Below the pieces are notes generated by a model. The model ran no database searches and had not been told where the DNA came from. It saw nothing but the letters and a program-made list of their open reading frames with translations. The position numbers and the translations under genes are program-made. A DNA stretch of 18,274 bases from Planctomycetia bacterium (GTDB taxonomy: Bacteria; Planctomycetota; UBA1135; GCA-002686595). Shown here piece after piece: positions 7,730 to 15,129 of this stretch. How positions within the stretch are numbered: the stretch's first letter is position 1; each line of letters begins with the position of its first letter. Location of the stretch: the NCBI GenBank assembly GCA_005778045.1, contig SXKQ01000097.1:1-18274 (forward strand), in the 5' to 3' direction.

Positions 7730-9595
7730 ATGTCTCGTCCCAGCCGAAGCTCGACGCTGCTCGCCCTGCTCGCCTGTCTCGGATTTGCCTGCTCCGAGGC
7801 GGAGCCGTCGCGGCCGACGAAGGTGTCGGTCCCGCAGCGCGATGCGAGCTTCGGCATGGCGCGTGGCTTCAACGTGCTGGTGGTGACGTTCGACACGGTG
7901 CGCGCCGATGCGGTCGGCTGCTACGGCGACCCGCGCGCGCTCACGCCGAACATCGATCGTCTCGCGAGTCGTGGCGTGCGTTTTGCGCGCGCCATCGCAC
8001 CCGCGCCGACGACGCTGCCATCTCACTCGACGCTCTTCACGGGTCTTGATCCGCTCTCGCACGGTGTCCACAACAACGGCACGTTCCGGCTTGGGGAGGA
8101 ACGGACGACGCTCGCCGAGCTCCTTTCCGGGCAGGGCTACCGCACGGGTGCCGTGATCGGCGCTTTCGTGCTCGAGAAGCGCTACGGCTTGGCTCAAGGC
8201 TTCGATGACTACGAGGACGATCTGCACGCGGACGGGGCAGCCAAGGGCGCAGCGCACTTCGTCGAGCGCGATGCGCGCACGGTGACGGACCGCGCCGTGG
8301 CGTGGCTTGCGCGGCGCGAGGAACGGCCGTTCTTCCTGTGGACCCACTACTTCGACGCTCACGTGCCTTACGCCGCGCCCGAGGAGTTCCTGCGCGGCAA
8401 GCCGCGTCGCGACATCCAGGGCCCCTGGGACGCGGAGGCCAACCGGCGCGACTACCTCGCCGAGGTCACGTACGCGGATCACGAGCTCGGTCGCCTGCTC
8501 GACACGCTGGGCGAGGAGACGCTCGCGCGCACGCTGGTGGTATTCACGGCGGACCACGGCGAGGGGCTTGGCGAGCACGGCGAGTACACCCACAGCCGGC
8601 TCATCTACGAGGGTTCGTTGCGCGTACCGCTGGTGTTTTCCAATGCGGCGCTGTTTCCGGCGCCGCGTGTCGCGAGCGATCGCATCGCGGGGCTCGTCGA
8701 CGTCGTGCCGACGGTCCTGGAGCTGCTCGGCGTGGTTCCGCCGGCGGGGCTCGACGGGATCGGACTGTTCGCCGAGCGTCCGGACGCCGCGCGTGCGATC
8801 TACAGCGAGAGCCTCGTCACGCTCTTCAACCACGGCTGGGCGCCGCTCTACGGCTACACGCGCCTCGGCGACAAGTTCATCCTCGCGCCGCGACCTGAGT
8901 ATTACGATTTGCGCACGGACGGTGGCGAGCGCCGCAACCTGTTCGGACCGACGCAGCCTGTGGCGCAGGAGCTCTCTCGCGCACTGCGCGAGCGAATCGC
9001 GCGCGTGAAGCCGCTCGACCGCTCAGCGGAGGCCGTGCTCTCGGACGATGACGAGCGCTGGCTCTCGCAGCTTGGCTATTCGCGCTCGAGCGTGCCGCTG
9101 GACGCCGGCAAGCTCGATCCCAAGGACATGATCGTCACATGGGCCGTGCTCACCAACGCGGGTGCCATGGTCGAGCGGCGCGAGTTCGATCAGGCGCAGC
9201 GAGAAGTGGACGCGGTCCTCGCGCGCAACCCGGGCGACCCATTCGCTTGGGAGGTGGCGTACACCGTGCACTATGCGCGCAAGGACTGGGCCAAGGCTGA
9301 GGAGTGCCTGCTCAGGCTGCTCGAGCTCAACCCGAGCGCCGAGGCCTTCGTGCGCCTCGCGACCGTGATGATCGAGCAGGGACGCCTCGTCGAGTGCCTC
9401 GCGCTGCTCGATCGGGCCGCGGGCGAGTTGCCTGACCATGGCGAGGTTTGCATGTCGCGCGGGGAGTGCCTCTACCGGCTCGGTCGCCGCGCGGAGGCGC
9501 GGGACCAATTCGAGCGCGCGTTGCGCGTCGATCCGGTGCGCTGCGGCACGCGCGCGAGCGCGGCACTCGCGAAGCTCGCGAGCGAAGGCCACTGA
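7730..9595 (+). CDS. Lipoprotein sulfatase-superfamily hydrolase/transferase with C-terminal TPRs
   Basis: The protein has 621 residues. The N-terminal signal (arginine-rich start, LLALLACLGFACSE) carries lipoprotein-type cysteines at residues 16 and 21, so it is probably anchored in the cell envelope. The alkaline-phosphatase/sulfatase core covers about residues 46-430: metal-binding FDT (Asp55), TTLPSHSTLFTGL (94-106), FFLWTHYFDAH (201-211) and ADHGEGLGEHGE (274-285). In the place of the usual CxPxR, whose Cys or Ser becomes formylglycine, it has Thr95-Leu-Pro-Ser-His99, so Thr is the likely nucleophile position. TPR-like helices fill about 465-610. The open frame continues upstream to 7343, but that part is the dead copy's tail; ATG 7730, directly before the signal peptide, is the right start. 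It ends 44 bp before the PilZ gene. The substrate is unknown; sulfate-ester hydrolysis or transfer of a phosphate/sulfate-linked group are both possible. Confidence 0.88.
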   Translation: MSRPSRSSTLLALLACLGFACSEAEPSRPTKVSVPQRDASFGMARGFNVLVVTFDTVRADAVGCYGDPRALTPNIDRLASRGVRFARAIAPAPTTLPSHSTLFTGLDPLSHGVHNNGTFRLGEERTTLAELLSGQGYRTGAVIGAFVLEKRYGLAQGFDDYEDDLHADGAAKGAAHFVERDARTVTDRAVAWLARREERPFFLWTHYFDAHVPYAAPEEFLRGKPRRDIQGPWDAEANRRDYLAEVTYADHELGRLLDTLGEETLARTLVVFTADHGEGLGEHGEYTHSRLIYEGSLRVPLVFSNAALFPAPRVASDRIAGLVDVVPTVLELLGVVPPAGLDGIGLFAERPDAARAIYSESLVTLFNHGWAPLYGYTRLGDKFILAPRPEYYDLRTDGGERRNLFGPTQPVAQELSRALRERIARVKPLDRSAEAVLSDDDERWLSQLGYSRSSVPLDAGKLDPKDMIVTWAVLTNAGAMVERREFDQAQREVDAVLARNPGDPFAWEVAYTVHYARKDWAKAEECLLRLLELNPSAEAFVRLATVMIEQGRLVECLALLDRAAGELPDHGEVCMSRGECLYRLGRRAEARDQFERALRVDPVRCGTRASAALAKLASEGH

Positions 9596-9639
9596 GCGGT
9601 GGGTGGAAAGCCGCCCGCGATCACACTACCTTTCCCGCC

Positions 9640-9966
9640 GTGGACTCCGACCAGCGCGACTTCTACCGCATCCAGTACCCGCAGGCGGATCGCCCGCGCC
9701 TGCGCATCGGAGCGCTCGTCAGCGAGGTGCTGAACCTCTCCGAGACGGGAGTGCGCTTCGTGCCGGCGGAGGGACTCGAGCTCGTGATGGGGGCGCCGGT
9801 GACGGCCGAGTTGGGCTTCCACGATGGTCAGGCGATGCTCGTCGCCGGTCACGTTCACAGCGTCCAGTCCGAGCCGCGCATCGCGGCGCTGCACTTCACC
9901 TCGGGCGTGCCCGCGGCCAAGATCCTGCAGGAACAGCAGATCCTGCGCCAGCGCTACGGTCGCTGA
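9640..9966 (+). CDS. Single-domain PilZ protein (predicted c-di-GMP receptor)
   Basis: The protein has 108 residues from GTG 9640. No ATG in this frame lies close by; the nearest is far inside the sulfatase gene. Both PilZ signature elements are present: RxxxR (Arg6-Asp-Phe-Tyr-Arg10) and NxSxxG (Asn32-Leu-Ser-Glu-Thr-Gly37), which contact cyclic di-GMP in the family. The rest (VRFVPAEG, PVTAELGFHDG, IAALHFTS) fits the PilZ beta-barrel, and a short basic helix (LRQRYGR) ends the protein. It has no signal peptide or membrane segment and should be cytoplasmic. It follows the sulfatase lipoprotein gene by 44 bp and probably shares its transcript. A strong hairpin follows the stop. Stand-alone PilZ proteins act by binding partners; the partner here is unknown. 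Confidence 0.86.
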   Translation: MDSDQRDFYRIQYPQADRPRLRIGALVSEVLNLSETGVRFVPAEGLELVMGAPVTAELGFHDGQAMLVAGHVHSVQSEPRIAALHFTSGVPAAKILQEQQILRQRYGR

Positions 9967-9985
9967 GCGGCCTGCCCCAACGACA

Positions 9986-10021
9986 ACGCGGCCCGCGCGA
10001 GTCGCCTCGCACGGGCCGCGT
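9986..10021. terminator. Bidirectional hairpin between convergent PilZ and protease genes
   Basis: A 10-bp perfect arm (ACGCGGCCCG, 9986-9995) pairs with CGGGCCGCGT (10012-10021). After one mismatch the stem continues with GCGAG (9997-10001) and CTCGC (10006-10010) around a TCGC loop. It sits 20 bp after the PilZ stop and 28 bp from the stop of the opposing protease gene, so it can end both transcripts. There is no T-tract, which is common in GC-rich genomes. Confidence 0.65.
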
Positions 10022-10048
10022 CGCTTCCGGATCGACTCCGGCGTTCGC

Positions 10049-12031
10049 TCAGGGCGTGCCCCAAAGCTGGACCTCGTCGAGATCCGTCCACTCGGTCGTC
10101 AAGTTGGCCGCATTGCGGATGCGGAACTTGAAGTTGGTCTTGTTGGCTGCCGCGGCGGGCAAGGTCACGGCACGCGTACCCCAGGCCGTGGCGTTGGTGG
10201 TCTCGACGAGCACCCACGCCGAGCCGTTCCACCATTCCGCATAGGAGAGTTCGCCCGCGTCGAGGCCAAAGGTGCGGCGCGTCCAGCGCAGTTGGACCGA
10301 CGCGAAGCCCGCCGTGCTGCGTGACTTCTCGATCCACGTGTTGCGGGCGAGGCGCACGCCCCAGTTGCCGGCAAAGCGAGCCGCCGCATTGAGGGTCGCA
10401 TTCGAATTTTGGAACAGCCAGCCGCCAGCGGTGAAATTGCCCGACTCGAAGCCGTCCGAGAAGAGCAGCAACGGAACGTTCGTGGCAAAGGGCGTGGCCG
10501 AGGCTTGGTTCGAGTTGCTGGAGATGTTTCCCGTCGTGTCCCGAGCGCGGACCACGTAGTAGTAGGTCGTGCCTGCCGTGAGGCCGGAGTTCACGAAGGT
10601 CGGGGCCGTGAGCAGCGCCGTCGTCACTTCGACGTACCCGGAGCCCGAGGTGGTCGAGCGGTACACGAGGTAGCCCGCGAGGTCCGGCACGTTCGAGGCG
10701 CCCCAGCTCAGCGAGACGCTGTTGCCGGCGGCTGTCGCGACGAGCGCGCTCGGGACCGGCGGAGGCGTGACGTCGGGGCCGCCGGTGCCCGGCGTGGCGA
10801 GTAGCGCCCCGTAGGAGTTGATGCGGCCGTAGCCGAACGTGTCATCGATGCCGGCCGTGCCGAGGTCCGCGCACGAGGAGCGCAGGATCGACTCGACCTG
10901 CGCCGGGGTCAGCGTCGGGTTGCGCGACCAGATCAGGCCGCACAGGCCCGCGGTGATCGGGCAGGCGAAGCTCGTGCCGCTGACGGCCGCGTAGGTGCCG
11001 TCGCCGCCGCTGCTCGAGGTGTAGATCGAGACGCCAGGCGCGACGAGGTCGACGAGCGAGCCGTAGTTCGAAAAGCTCGCGCGCGCATCGTTCTGGTCCG
11101 AGGCGCCGACGACGATGACGTCATCGTTGCGGTTGCCCGTCATCACGGCGTTCGAGTTCCCGGCGGCCCACACGAGCAGCGCGCTGCGCGAGCGCACGTA
11201 GGTGCCGGTGGTGAACACGGTCGAGTTGTTTACGCCCGAGTAGCTCACGCTCGCCACGCGGTCGCCTGCATCGGCAGCGACGCGCGCGGCGGTGGTCAGG
11301 TTGGAGATCGAGGCGCTGCCGCCCGAGCTGTCGCTCACCCGCATCATGCGGTGGCCGAGGTTCCAGCCCACGCCGGAGATGCCGATCGAGTTGTTGCCGT
11401 TGCCGGCGGCCGAGCCCGTGCAGTTCGTGCCGTGGCCGTTGATGTCGTTGATCGCGCCGCCCTGGGTCTCCCACAGGCCGGAGGTCGCGTTGTAGCCCTC
11501 GCGGCGGTGGAGCTGCAGGTCCTGGTGGGTCGTGCGCACGCCTGTGTCACAGATCGCGACGACGACCGTGGGCGAGCCGGTCTCGATGTCCCACGCGCTG
11601 CAGGACTCCATGCGGTTGGCGTTGTGGTGCCACTGCGAGGTGAACAGCGTGTCGTTGGGGCACTGGATCGGGTACACGGTCCAGTCGGGGTGTACGTACT
11701 GGAAGGCGCCCGTCGCCATCAGGCGCCGCGCGAGCGAGTTCTCGGTCTCGCCCTGCGGGACCTCGAGGAGGTACTCGTCGACCTCGGGGAAGTACTTGCG
11801 CACGCGCAGCCCGGCGAGCGAGCGCAGGGCGCTCTCGGTCAGGCGTCGTTGCTCGAAGCTGTCGAGACCGCGGCTGGTTGCCTCGCTCGGCTGGAGCGGG
11901 CGCGCGATCATGATTCCGCTGAACTCCATCTCCCCCGGAATCTCGACGAACTCCTGTGCGAGGGCAGGGAGCATCGCGCTCGATCCGGCGAGCAAGAGTG
12001 CGGCGAGCAGGGGCTGGCAGGAGAACTTCAT
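10049..12031 (-). CDS. Secreted subtilisin-like (S8) serine protease with Fn3 domain
   Basis: The protein has 660 residues. A Sec signal peptide (MKFSCQPLLAALLLAG to PALA) is probably cut after Ala25. Residues about 35-120 look like an inhibitory propeptide (I9-like; KYFPEVDEYLLEVP, YVHPDW). The S8 catalytic domain has Asp162 (AICDTGV), His200 (NGHGTNCTGSAAG), oxyanion Asn292 (WAAGN) and Ser354 (SGTSFACP), all intact. An Fn3 domain spans about 422-513 (SVSLSWGASN, LAGYLVYRS, YYYVVRARD). The last 140 residues (FSDGFESGNF, WTDLDEVQLW) form a jelly-roll-like C-terminal domain often seen on secreted proteins of this kind, perhaps for substrate or surface binding. A possible weak ribosome site (GGAAG) lies seven bases before ATG 12031. 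It probably works outside the cell in protein degradation. The gene is monocistronic and converges on the PilZ gene. Confidence 0.93.
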   Translation of the reverse strand: MKFSCQPLLAALLLAGSSAMLPALAQEFVEIPGEMEFSGIMIARPLQPSEATSRGLDSFEQRRLTESALRSLAGLRVRKYFPEVDEYLLEVPQGETENSLARRLMATGAFQYVHPDWTVYPIQCPNDTLFTSQWHHNANRMESCSAWDIETGSPTVVVAICDTGVRTTHQDLQLHRREGYNATSGLWETQGGAINDINGHGTNCTGSAAGNGNNSIGISGVGWNLGHRMMRVSDSSGGSASISNLTTAARVAADAGDRVASVSYSGVNNSTVFTTGTYVRSRSALLVWAAGNSNAVMTGNRNDDVIVVGASDQNDARASFSNYGSLVDLVAPGVSIYTSSSGGDGTYAAVSGTSFACPITAGLCGLIWSRNPTLTPAQVESILRSSCADLGTAGIDDTFGYGRINSYGALLATPGTGGPDVTPPPVPSALVATAAGNSVSLSWGASNVPDLAGYLVYRSTTSGSGYVEVTTALLTAPTFVNSGLTAGTTYYYVVRARDTTGNISSNSNQASATPFATNVPLLLFSDGFESGNFTAGGWLFQNSNATLNAAARFAGNWGVRLARNTWIEKSRSTAGFASVQLRWTRRTFGLDAGELSYAEWWNGSAWVLVETTNATAWGTRAVTLPAAAANKTNFKFRIRNAANLTTEWTDLDEVQLWGTP

Positions 12032-12327
12032 TCGTTAGCTTCCGTGGCTGGGGACAGGTGCCGCTCCCTGCGAAAACCGTTGCCGTGCTGTCAGTCGCGC
12101 GAGGCGCCGTCGTCGCGGTTGGTGCGCAGGAGAGCCTATCTGAATCTGGACGGACCGCGGAGCAGCCGGGTTCCAAGTTTCAGCCGCGAAGTTGCCGGAC
12201 GTAGACGCGGCGGGGAGCTTCTCCGGCGGCGAATCGACTGAGTCGATTTTACCCTCAGATTCCCCTTGTTAGAGGTTTGTAAAAGGGGGTTTGGTGCGCG
12301 CCTCTGCACCCCGGTGCTACACGAGAT
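12032..12327. other. Gap upstream of the protease gene and downstream of the kinase gene
   Basis: This 296-bp gap should hold the protease promoter and the end of the H-NOX/kinase transcript, both on the minus strand. The stretch 12241-12295 is clearly more AT-rich than its surroundings. A small self-complementary element (GCACC-CC-GGTGC, 12306-12317) lies just after the kinase stop; it may assist termination but its loop is too short to be convincing. A 17-bp palindrome at 12232-12248 is listed separately. I see no small gene. Confidence 0.5.
12232..12248. repeat. 17-bp perfect palindrome (AATCGACT-G-AGTCGATT)
   Basis: The two 8-bp arms are exact reverse complements around one central base. 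It lies in the AT-richer part of the gap, about 200 bp upstream of the protease start. Symmetry and position would fit an operator for a dimeric regulator. On the plus strand it is followed by TTTT, but no plus-strand gene lies upstream that would need a terminator. Confidence 0.6.
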
Positions 12328-13965
12328 TCAGCGCGCGAGCAGTTCGCGCAGCGCGCGCGCGAGGTCCTCGGGCGCGAAGGGCTTCTGCAGGAAGCGCTGG
12401 TGGGGCGGGAGGTCGCCACGCAACAGGCGCGCGTTGGCGGTGTGCCCGCTGATGAACAGCGTGGGCAGCGCGCCGTGGAGCGCGTCGACGCGCTCGGAGA
12501 GTTCGAGCCCCGAGAGGCCCGGCATCATCACGTCGGTGAGCAGCAGGTCGAAGCGCTCGCCTGCGGCGAACAGGGCCAGCGCCGCCTCCGCGTTGGAGGC
12601 GGTCCGGATTGCATAGCCCTCGCGGTGCAGCAGCTGTTCGAGCAGGTTGCGCACCTGCGCCTCGTCGTCGACCAACAAGATGTGGGCGCTCGCGCTCGAG
12701 CGACTCGTCGGAGCCGGGGACGGGGCCGGCCCGGGCGCCGTCTCCAGGCGCGTGAAGTGGGGGATCCGGATGCGAAAGGTGGCGCCGCTGCCGAGTTCGC
12801 TCTCGACCGCGATCGCACCGCCGAGCTGCTGCACGAGCCCGTAGACCGTGGAGAGCCCGAGCCCGACGCCCTTGCCGATCTCCGTGGGGGTGAAAAACGG
12901 CTCGAAGATGCTCGCCTTGGTGAGCTCGTCCATGCCGACGCCGTTGTCCGAGACGACGATCTCGACGAACTCCCGGGGAGCGCTGCCCGCGCTTTCAGCG
13001 ATCACTCTGGGCTGCGCCGCGATCGAGACCCTGCCCCCGTCGGGCATCGCGTCGCGTGCGTTGAGCACGAGATTCATCAGGATCTGCTTGAGGCTGTTCG
13101 TGTCGGCGTGGACCGTCGACAGGGCCGGATCGACCGTGACCTTGAGCTTTACCCGCTCGCCCAACAAGGGCGAGACGAGATTCTCGATCTCGCGCATCTC
13201 GCATTCGATGTCCAGCGTCTCGAGCTTGAGGGCGTTCTGGCGGCTCATGGTCAGCAGGCCGTGCGTGAGGGAAGCGGCGTGTTCGGTCGCGGCGCAGATC
13301 TGCTCCACCCAGCCATGCACGGGATCGCTGGCATCGAGCCGCGAGAGCGACAGCTCCGCGTAGCCTCGGATCGTCATCAGGATGTTGTTGAAGTTGTGCG
13401 CCATGCCGCCCGCGAAGCGGCCGACGAGCTCCATCTTCTGGATCTGGCGCAGCTGGGCTTCGAGCCGCGACTGGGAGCCCATCTTCTCGCGCAGGTTGCT
13501 CGCGAGAGCGCGCATGTCGGCGAGCGAAGTTTCCTGTGCCTGCAGCAGCACCAGCAGGTCGCCGCGCGGGTCGTGCGGTGGGAAGTCGCGCAGCTCGAGA
13601 CCGAGCGCCGTCAGGGTGCCGAGATTCGCCATCCACGGACCGCCGACGAAGTGCAGCACGTCGTCGTCGCCGACGAACTGGCCGCGCAGCTCGAAGCCCG
13701 GTTTTCCCGTCAGCTCGAACAACATGGCTTCGCCATCGCTCGAACGCAGCTGCGCGAGTCCCGTGACGCCGATCGGGCGCAGCGGGACGAACAGGGCGTC
13801 GAAGCTCGCGCCGAGGGCTACCTGGGGCGCAAACGAGCCCCAGCGCTCTCCGATGGCGATGAGCTTTCCGCTGGCATCCACGGAAAAACCGAACGGGAAC
13901 AGCCGAAGCAGCAGGGCTGCCTCAAGCTGCCAAGTGGCTGGCCGGAGCGCGCCGGGCTCGTTCAT
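12328..13965 (-). CDS. HNOBA-domain hybrid histidine kinase with C-terminal receiver domain
   Basis: The protein has 545 residues from ATG 13965. That start overlaps the H-NOX stop as ATGA, so translation is probably coupled; an in-frame ATG at 13986 would overlap further and is less likely. Residues about 12-145 form an HNOBA domain (LLRLFPFGFSVDASGKL, HFVGGPWMANL), the PAS-like partner of H-NOX in guanylate cyclases and bacterial kinases. A short coiled-coil linker (about 146-175) follows. The kinase part has phospho-acceptor His190 (GGMAHNFNN), N box (NLVLNARDAMP, about 299-309), G1 (DNGVGM) and G2 (GKGVGLGLSTVYGLV). A Pro/Ser-rich linker leads to a receiver domain at about 428-545 with acidic Asp433/Asp434, phospho-acceptor Asp478 (LLTDVMMPG), Ser506 and Lys528 (QKPF). 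No membrane segment or DNA-binding output is present, so a separate phosphotransfer partner or receiver-based output is needed. It should be controlled by the H-NOX protein encoded just upstream. Confidence 0.93.
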   Translation of the reverse strand: MNEPGALRPATWQLEAALLLRLFPFGFSVDASGKLIAIGERWGSFAPQVALGASFDALFVPLRPIGVTGLAQLRSSDGEAMLFELTGKPGFELRGQFVGDDDVLHFVGGPWMANLGTLTALGLELRDFPPHDPRGDLLVLLQAQETSLADMRALASNLREKMGSQSRLEAQLRQIQKMELVGRFAGGMAHNFNNILMTIRGYAELSLSRLDASDPVHGWVEQICAATEHAASLTHGLLTMSRQNALKLETLDIECEMREIENLVSPLLGERVKLKVTVDPALSTVHADTNSLKQILMNLVLNARDAMPDGGRVSIAAQPRVIAESAGSAPREFVEIVVSDNGVGMDELTKASIFEPFFTPTEIGKGVGLGLSTVYGLVQQLGGAIAVESELGSGATFRIRIPHFTRLETAPGPAPSPAPTSRSSASAHILLVDDEAQVRNLLEQLLHREGYAIRTASNAEAALALFAAGERFDLLLTDVMMPGLSGLELSERVDALHGALPTLFISGHTANARLLRGDLPPHQRFLQKPFAPEDLARALRELLAR

Positions 13966-14519
13966 ACCGCCGCGCGCGAACGCCACTTCAGGTGGAATAC
14001 GTCGTGCTCGCGCGGCTCGCCCGCGCGCGCGTGGCGGATGTCGATCGACACGTCAAAGCGAGCCTCCAGGGCCTCGAGGATGCCGATCACAAGCGGCGCG
14101 AGGCCGGCGCGACCCGAGTAGTAGTGGAGCACGAGTGAGTCCGCAGTCTCGTCCGTGACCGCGAAGCTCGGCGGTCGCAGGTGGTTCATCGCCATCTGCA
14201 CGCGCGTGTGCAGCGCGTCCAAGTTGCGCAGGAACTCGGGCAGCGTGCGGCCAGAGCTGCGCAGCAGCTCGCCGTAGCCGAGCTCGGCTGTGTACGTCAT
14301 CCAGAAGCGGCCGAACTCCTTCAGGATGTCCTCCGAGCTCACGCCGAGCTCCTTCGTGGCGGAGCTGACGAGCGCGTAGGTCGTGGCGTCGGGGTACTGT
14401 TCCATGGAGAGGAACGGCTCGTCCGGCAGGTTGGCTCCGCTGCGGATTCTGTGCCACAGCGCGTCGCCGAAGCGCTGGCGCACCAGCCCTTCGACCGCCT
14501 TGTTGATGAGTCCGTACAT
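13962..14519 (-). CDS. H-NOX heme nitric oxide sensor protein
   Basis: The protein has 185 residues, the usual H-NOX length, starting at the typical N-terminus MYGLINKAVEGLV. The frame is open further upstream but without H-NOX similarity, which supports ATG 14519. Key heme residues are intact: proximal ligand His104 in NLDALHTRV, Pro residues in LRPPSF, and the propionate-binding YxSxR (Tyr133, Ser135, Arg137 in HYYSGR). Aligning RAGLAPLVIG with the guanylate cyclase beta1 sequence puts Leu143 where O2-binding H-NOX proteins have a distal Tyr, so NO (or CO) rather than O2 is the expected ligand. It is cytoplasmic. It overlaps the HNOBA kinase gene by 4 bp, the classic arrangement in which NO-bound H-NOX alters kinase autophosphorylation. 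Family and pairing are firm; ligand choice is inference. Confidence 0.95.
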   Translation of the reverse strand: MYGLINKAVEGLVRQRFGDALWHRIRSGANLPDEPFLSMEQYPDATTYALVSSATKELGVSSEDILKEFGRFWMTYTAELGYGELLRSSGRTLPEFLRNLDALHTRVQMAMNHLRPPSFAVTDETADSLVLHYYSGRAGLAPLVIGILEALEARFDVSIDIRHARAGEPREHDVFHLKWRSRAAV

Positions 14520-14664
14520 GTCCCTGCGTGCCTGTTCCCGATCGCCGTCGTCGCTCGTGCACCCGCTCTCCGCATACAAGAGGGTGGCAGCGCCTCTCGT
14601 CGGCGCGAGGGCCGACCTCGGAGGCATGTGCCACGGGCTCGGATGACCACGAAACTCTAACCAC

Positions 14665-15129
14665 ATGCGTGAGGGTCGTGTATTTCCGTCTCGGATGCGC
14701 GGCGAAGCGCGTCCCGGCGCGTATTCCGGTTCGAGACCGGACTGCCGCCTGGCTGCCACGCCGCGCGCCCGGCGCTGCGCTCGCAGCGCGGGGTCGCGCT
14801 CCAAGCTCCCGTGGGACTGGCTGCCACGTGCCGGAGGCCTCGGGATTGCGCTGTTCCTCGCCTTGTTCGCGTTGGATTCCTTCGAGGGGCAGCAGAGTCA
14901 CGGGGAGCGAGCCAGCGCGCTCATGATGCACCTGCTCCCCAACTTCGCCTGCCCCGGGCTCGTTGCGGTCGCATGGAAACGTCCATGGGTCGGCGCCGTC
15001 GGCTCCGGGACGCTCGCGCTCGGCTAGCTCGCCCTTGCACACGAGCGCCTCGACTGGGTGGCGCTGGTCTCCGGACCGCTCGCGCTGGTGGCGGCGCTGT
15101 ATGCCGTGTCCGCCACCCAGTCGCACTAG
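14665..15129 (+). pseudogene. Small membrane protein gene interrupted by an amber codon
   Basis: From ATG 14665 (or 14695) the frame encodes a low-complexity, Arg-rich lead and then a conserved-looking membrane region: LPWDWLPRAGGLGIALFLAL, FALDSF, MMHLLPNFACPGLVAVAWKRPWVGA. A TAG at 15025-15027 (codon 121) interrupts it. The same frame continues with a further hydrophobic segment, LDWVALVSGPLALVAALYAV, to a second TAG at 15127-15129. The pattern resembles a small four-helix membrane family of unknown function (I think catalogued as DUF7670), in which a residue such as Tyr is expected where the TAG stands; TAC or TAT to TAG is one base. The Arg-rich lead is unlike the family and may not be translated. 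The final stop overlaps the stop of the opposing beta-helix gene within CTAG. It could be a fresh pseudogene or a sequencing error; the function is unknown. Confidence 0.6.
14749..14828 (+). repeat. 12-bp direct repeats flanking a 56-bp segment with a hairpin
   Basis: CTGGCTGCCACG occurs at 14749-14760 and again at 14817-14828. The 56 bp between them hold an 18-bp near-palindrome (GCGCTGCG-CT-CGCAGCGC, 14772-14789). The block sits just before the conserved part of the interrupted membrane-protein gene. It could be a local duplication or a tiny insertion; one case cannot tell. Confidence 0.45.

Noticed and set aside
4894..14668. TAGANT-like elements upstream of the helicase (around 4913-4918, minus) and H-NOX (around 14656-14661, minus) as a shared promoter motif
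   Set aside because: Only two short matches at different distances from the starts; expected by chance and absent before the other genes.
6031..15129. Possible amber recoding, since most in-frame stops (6031, 6567, 7118, 7331, 15025) are TAG
   Set aside because: The beta-helix and symporter genes end with TAG where the family ends, the sulfatase copy also has several frameshifts and a TGA, and the rutE-like remnant has a TGA. Decay explains the data better.
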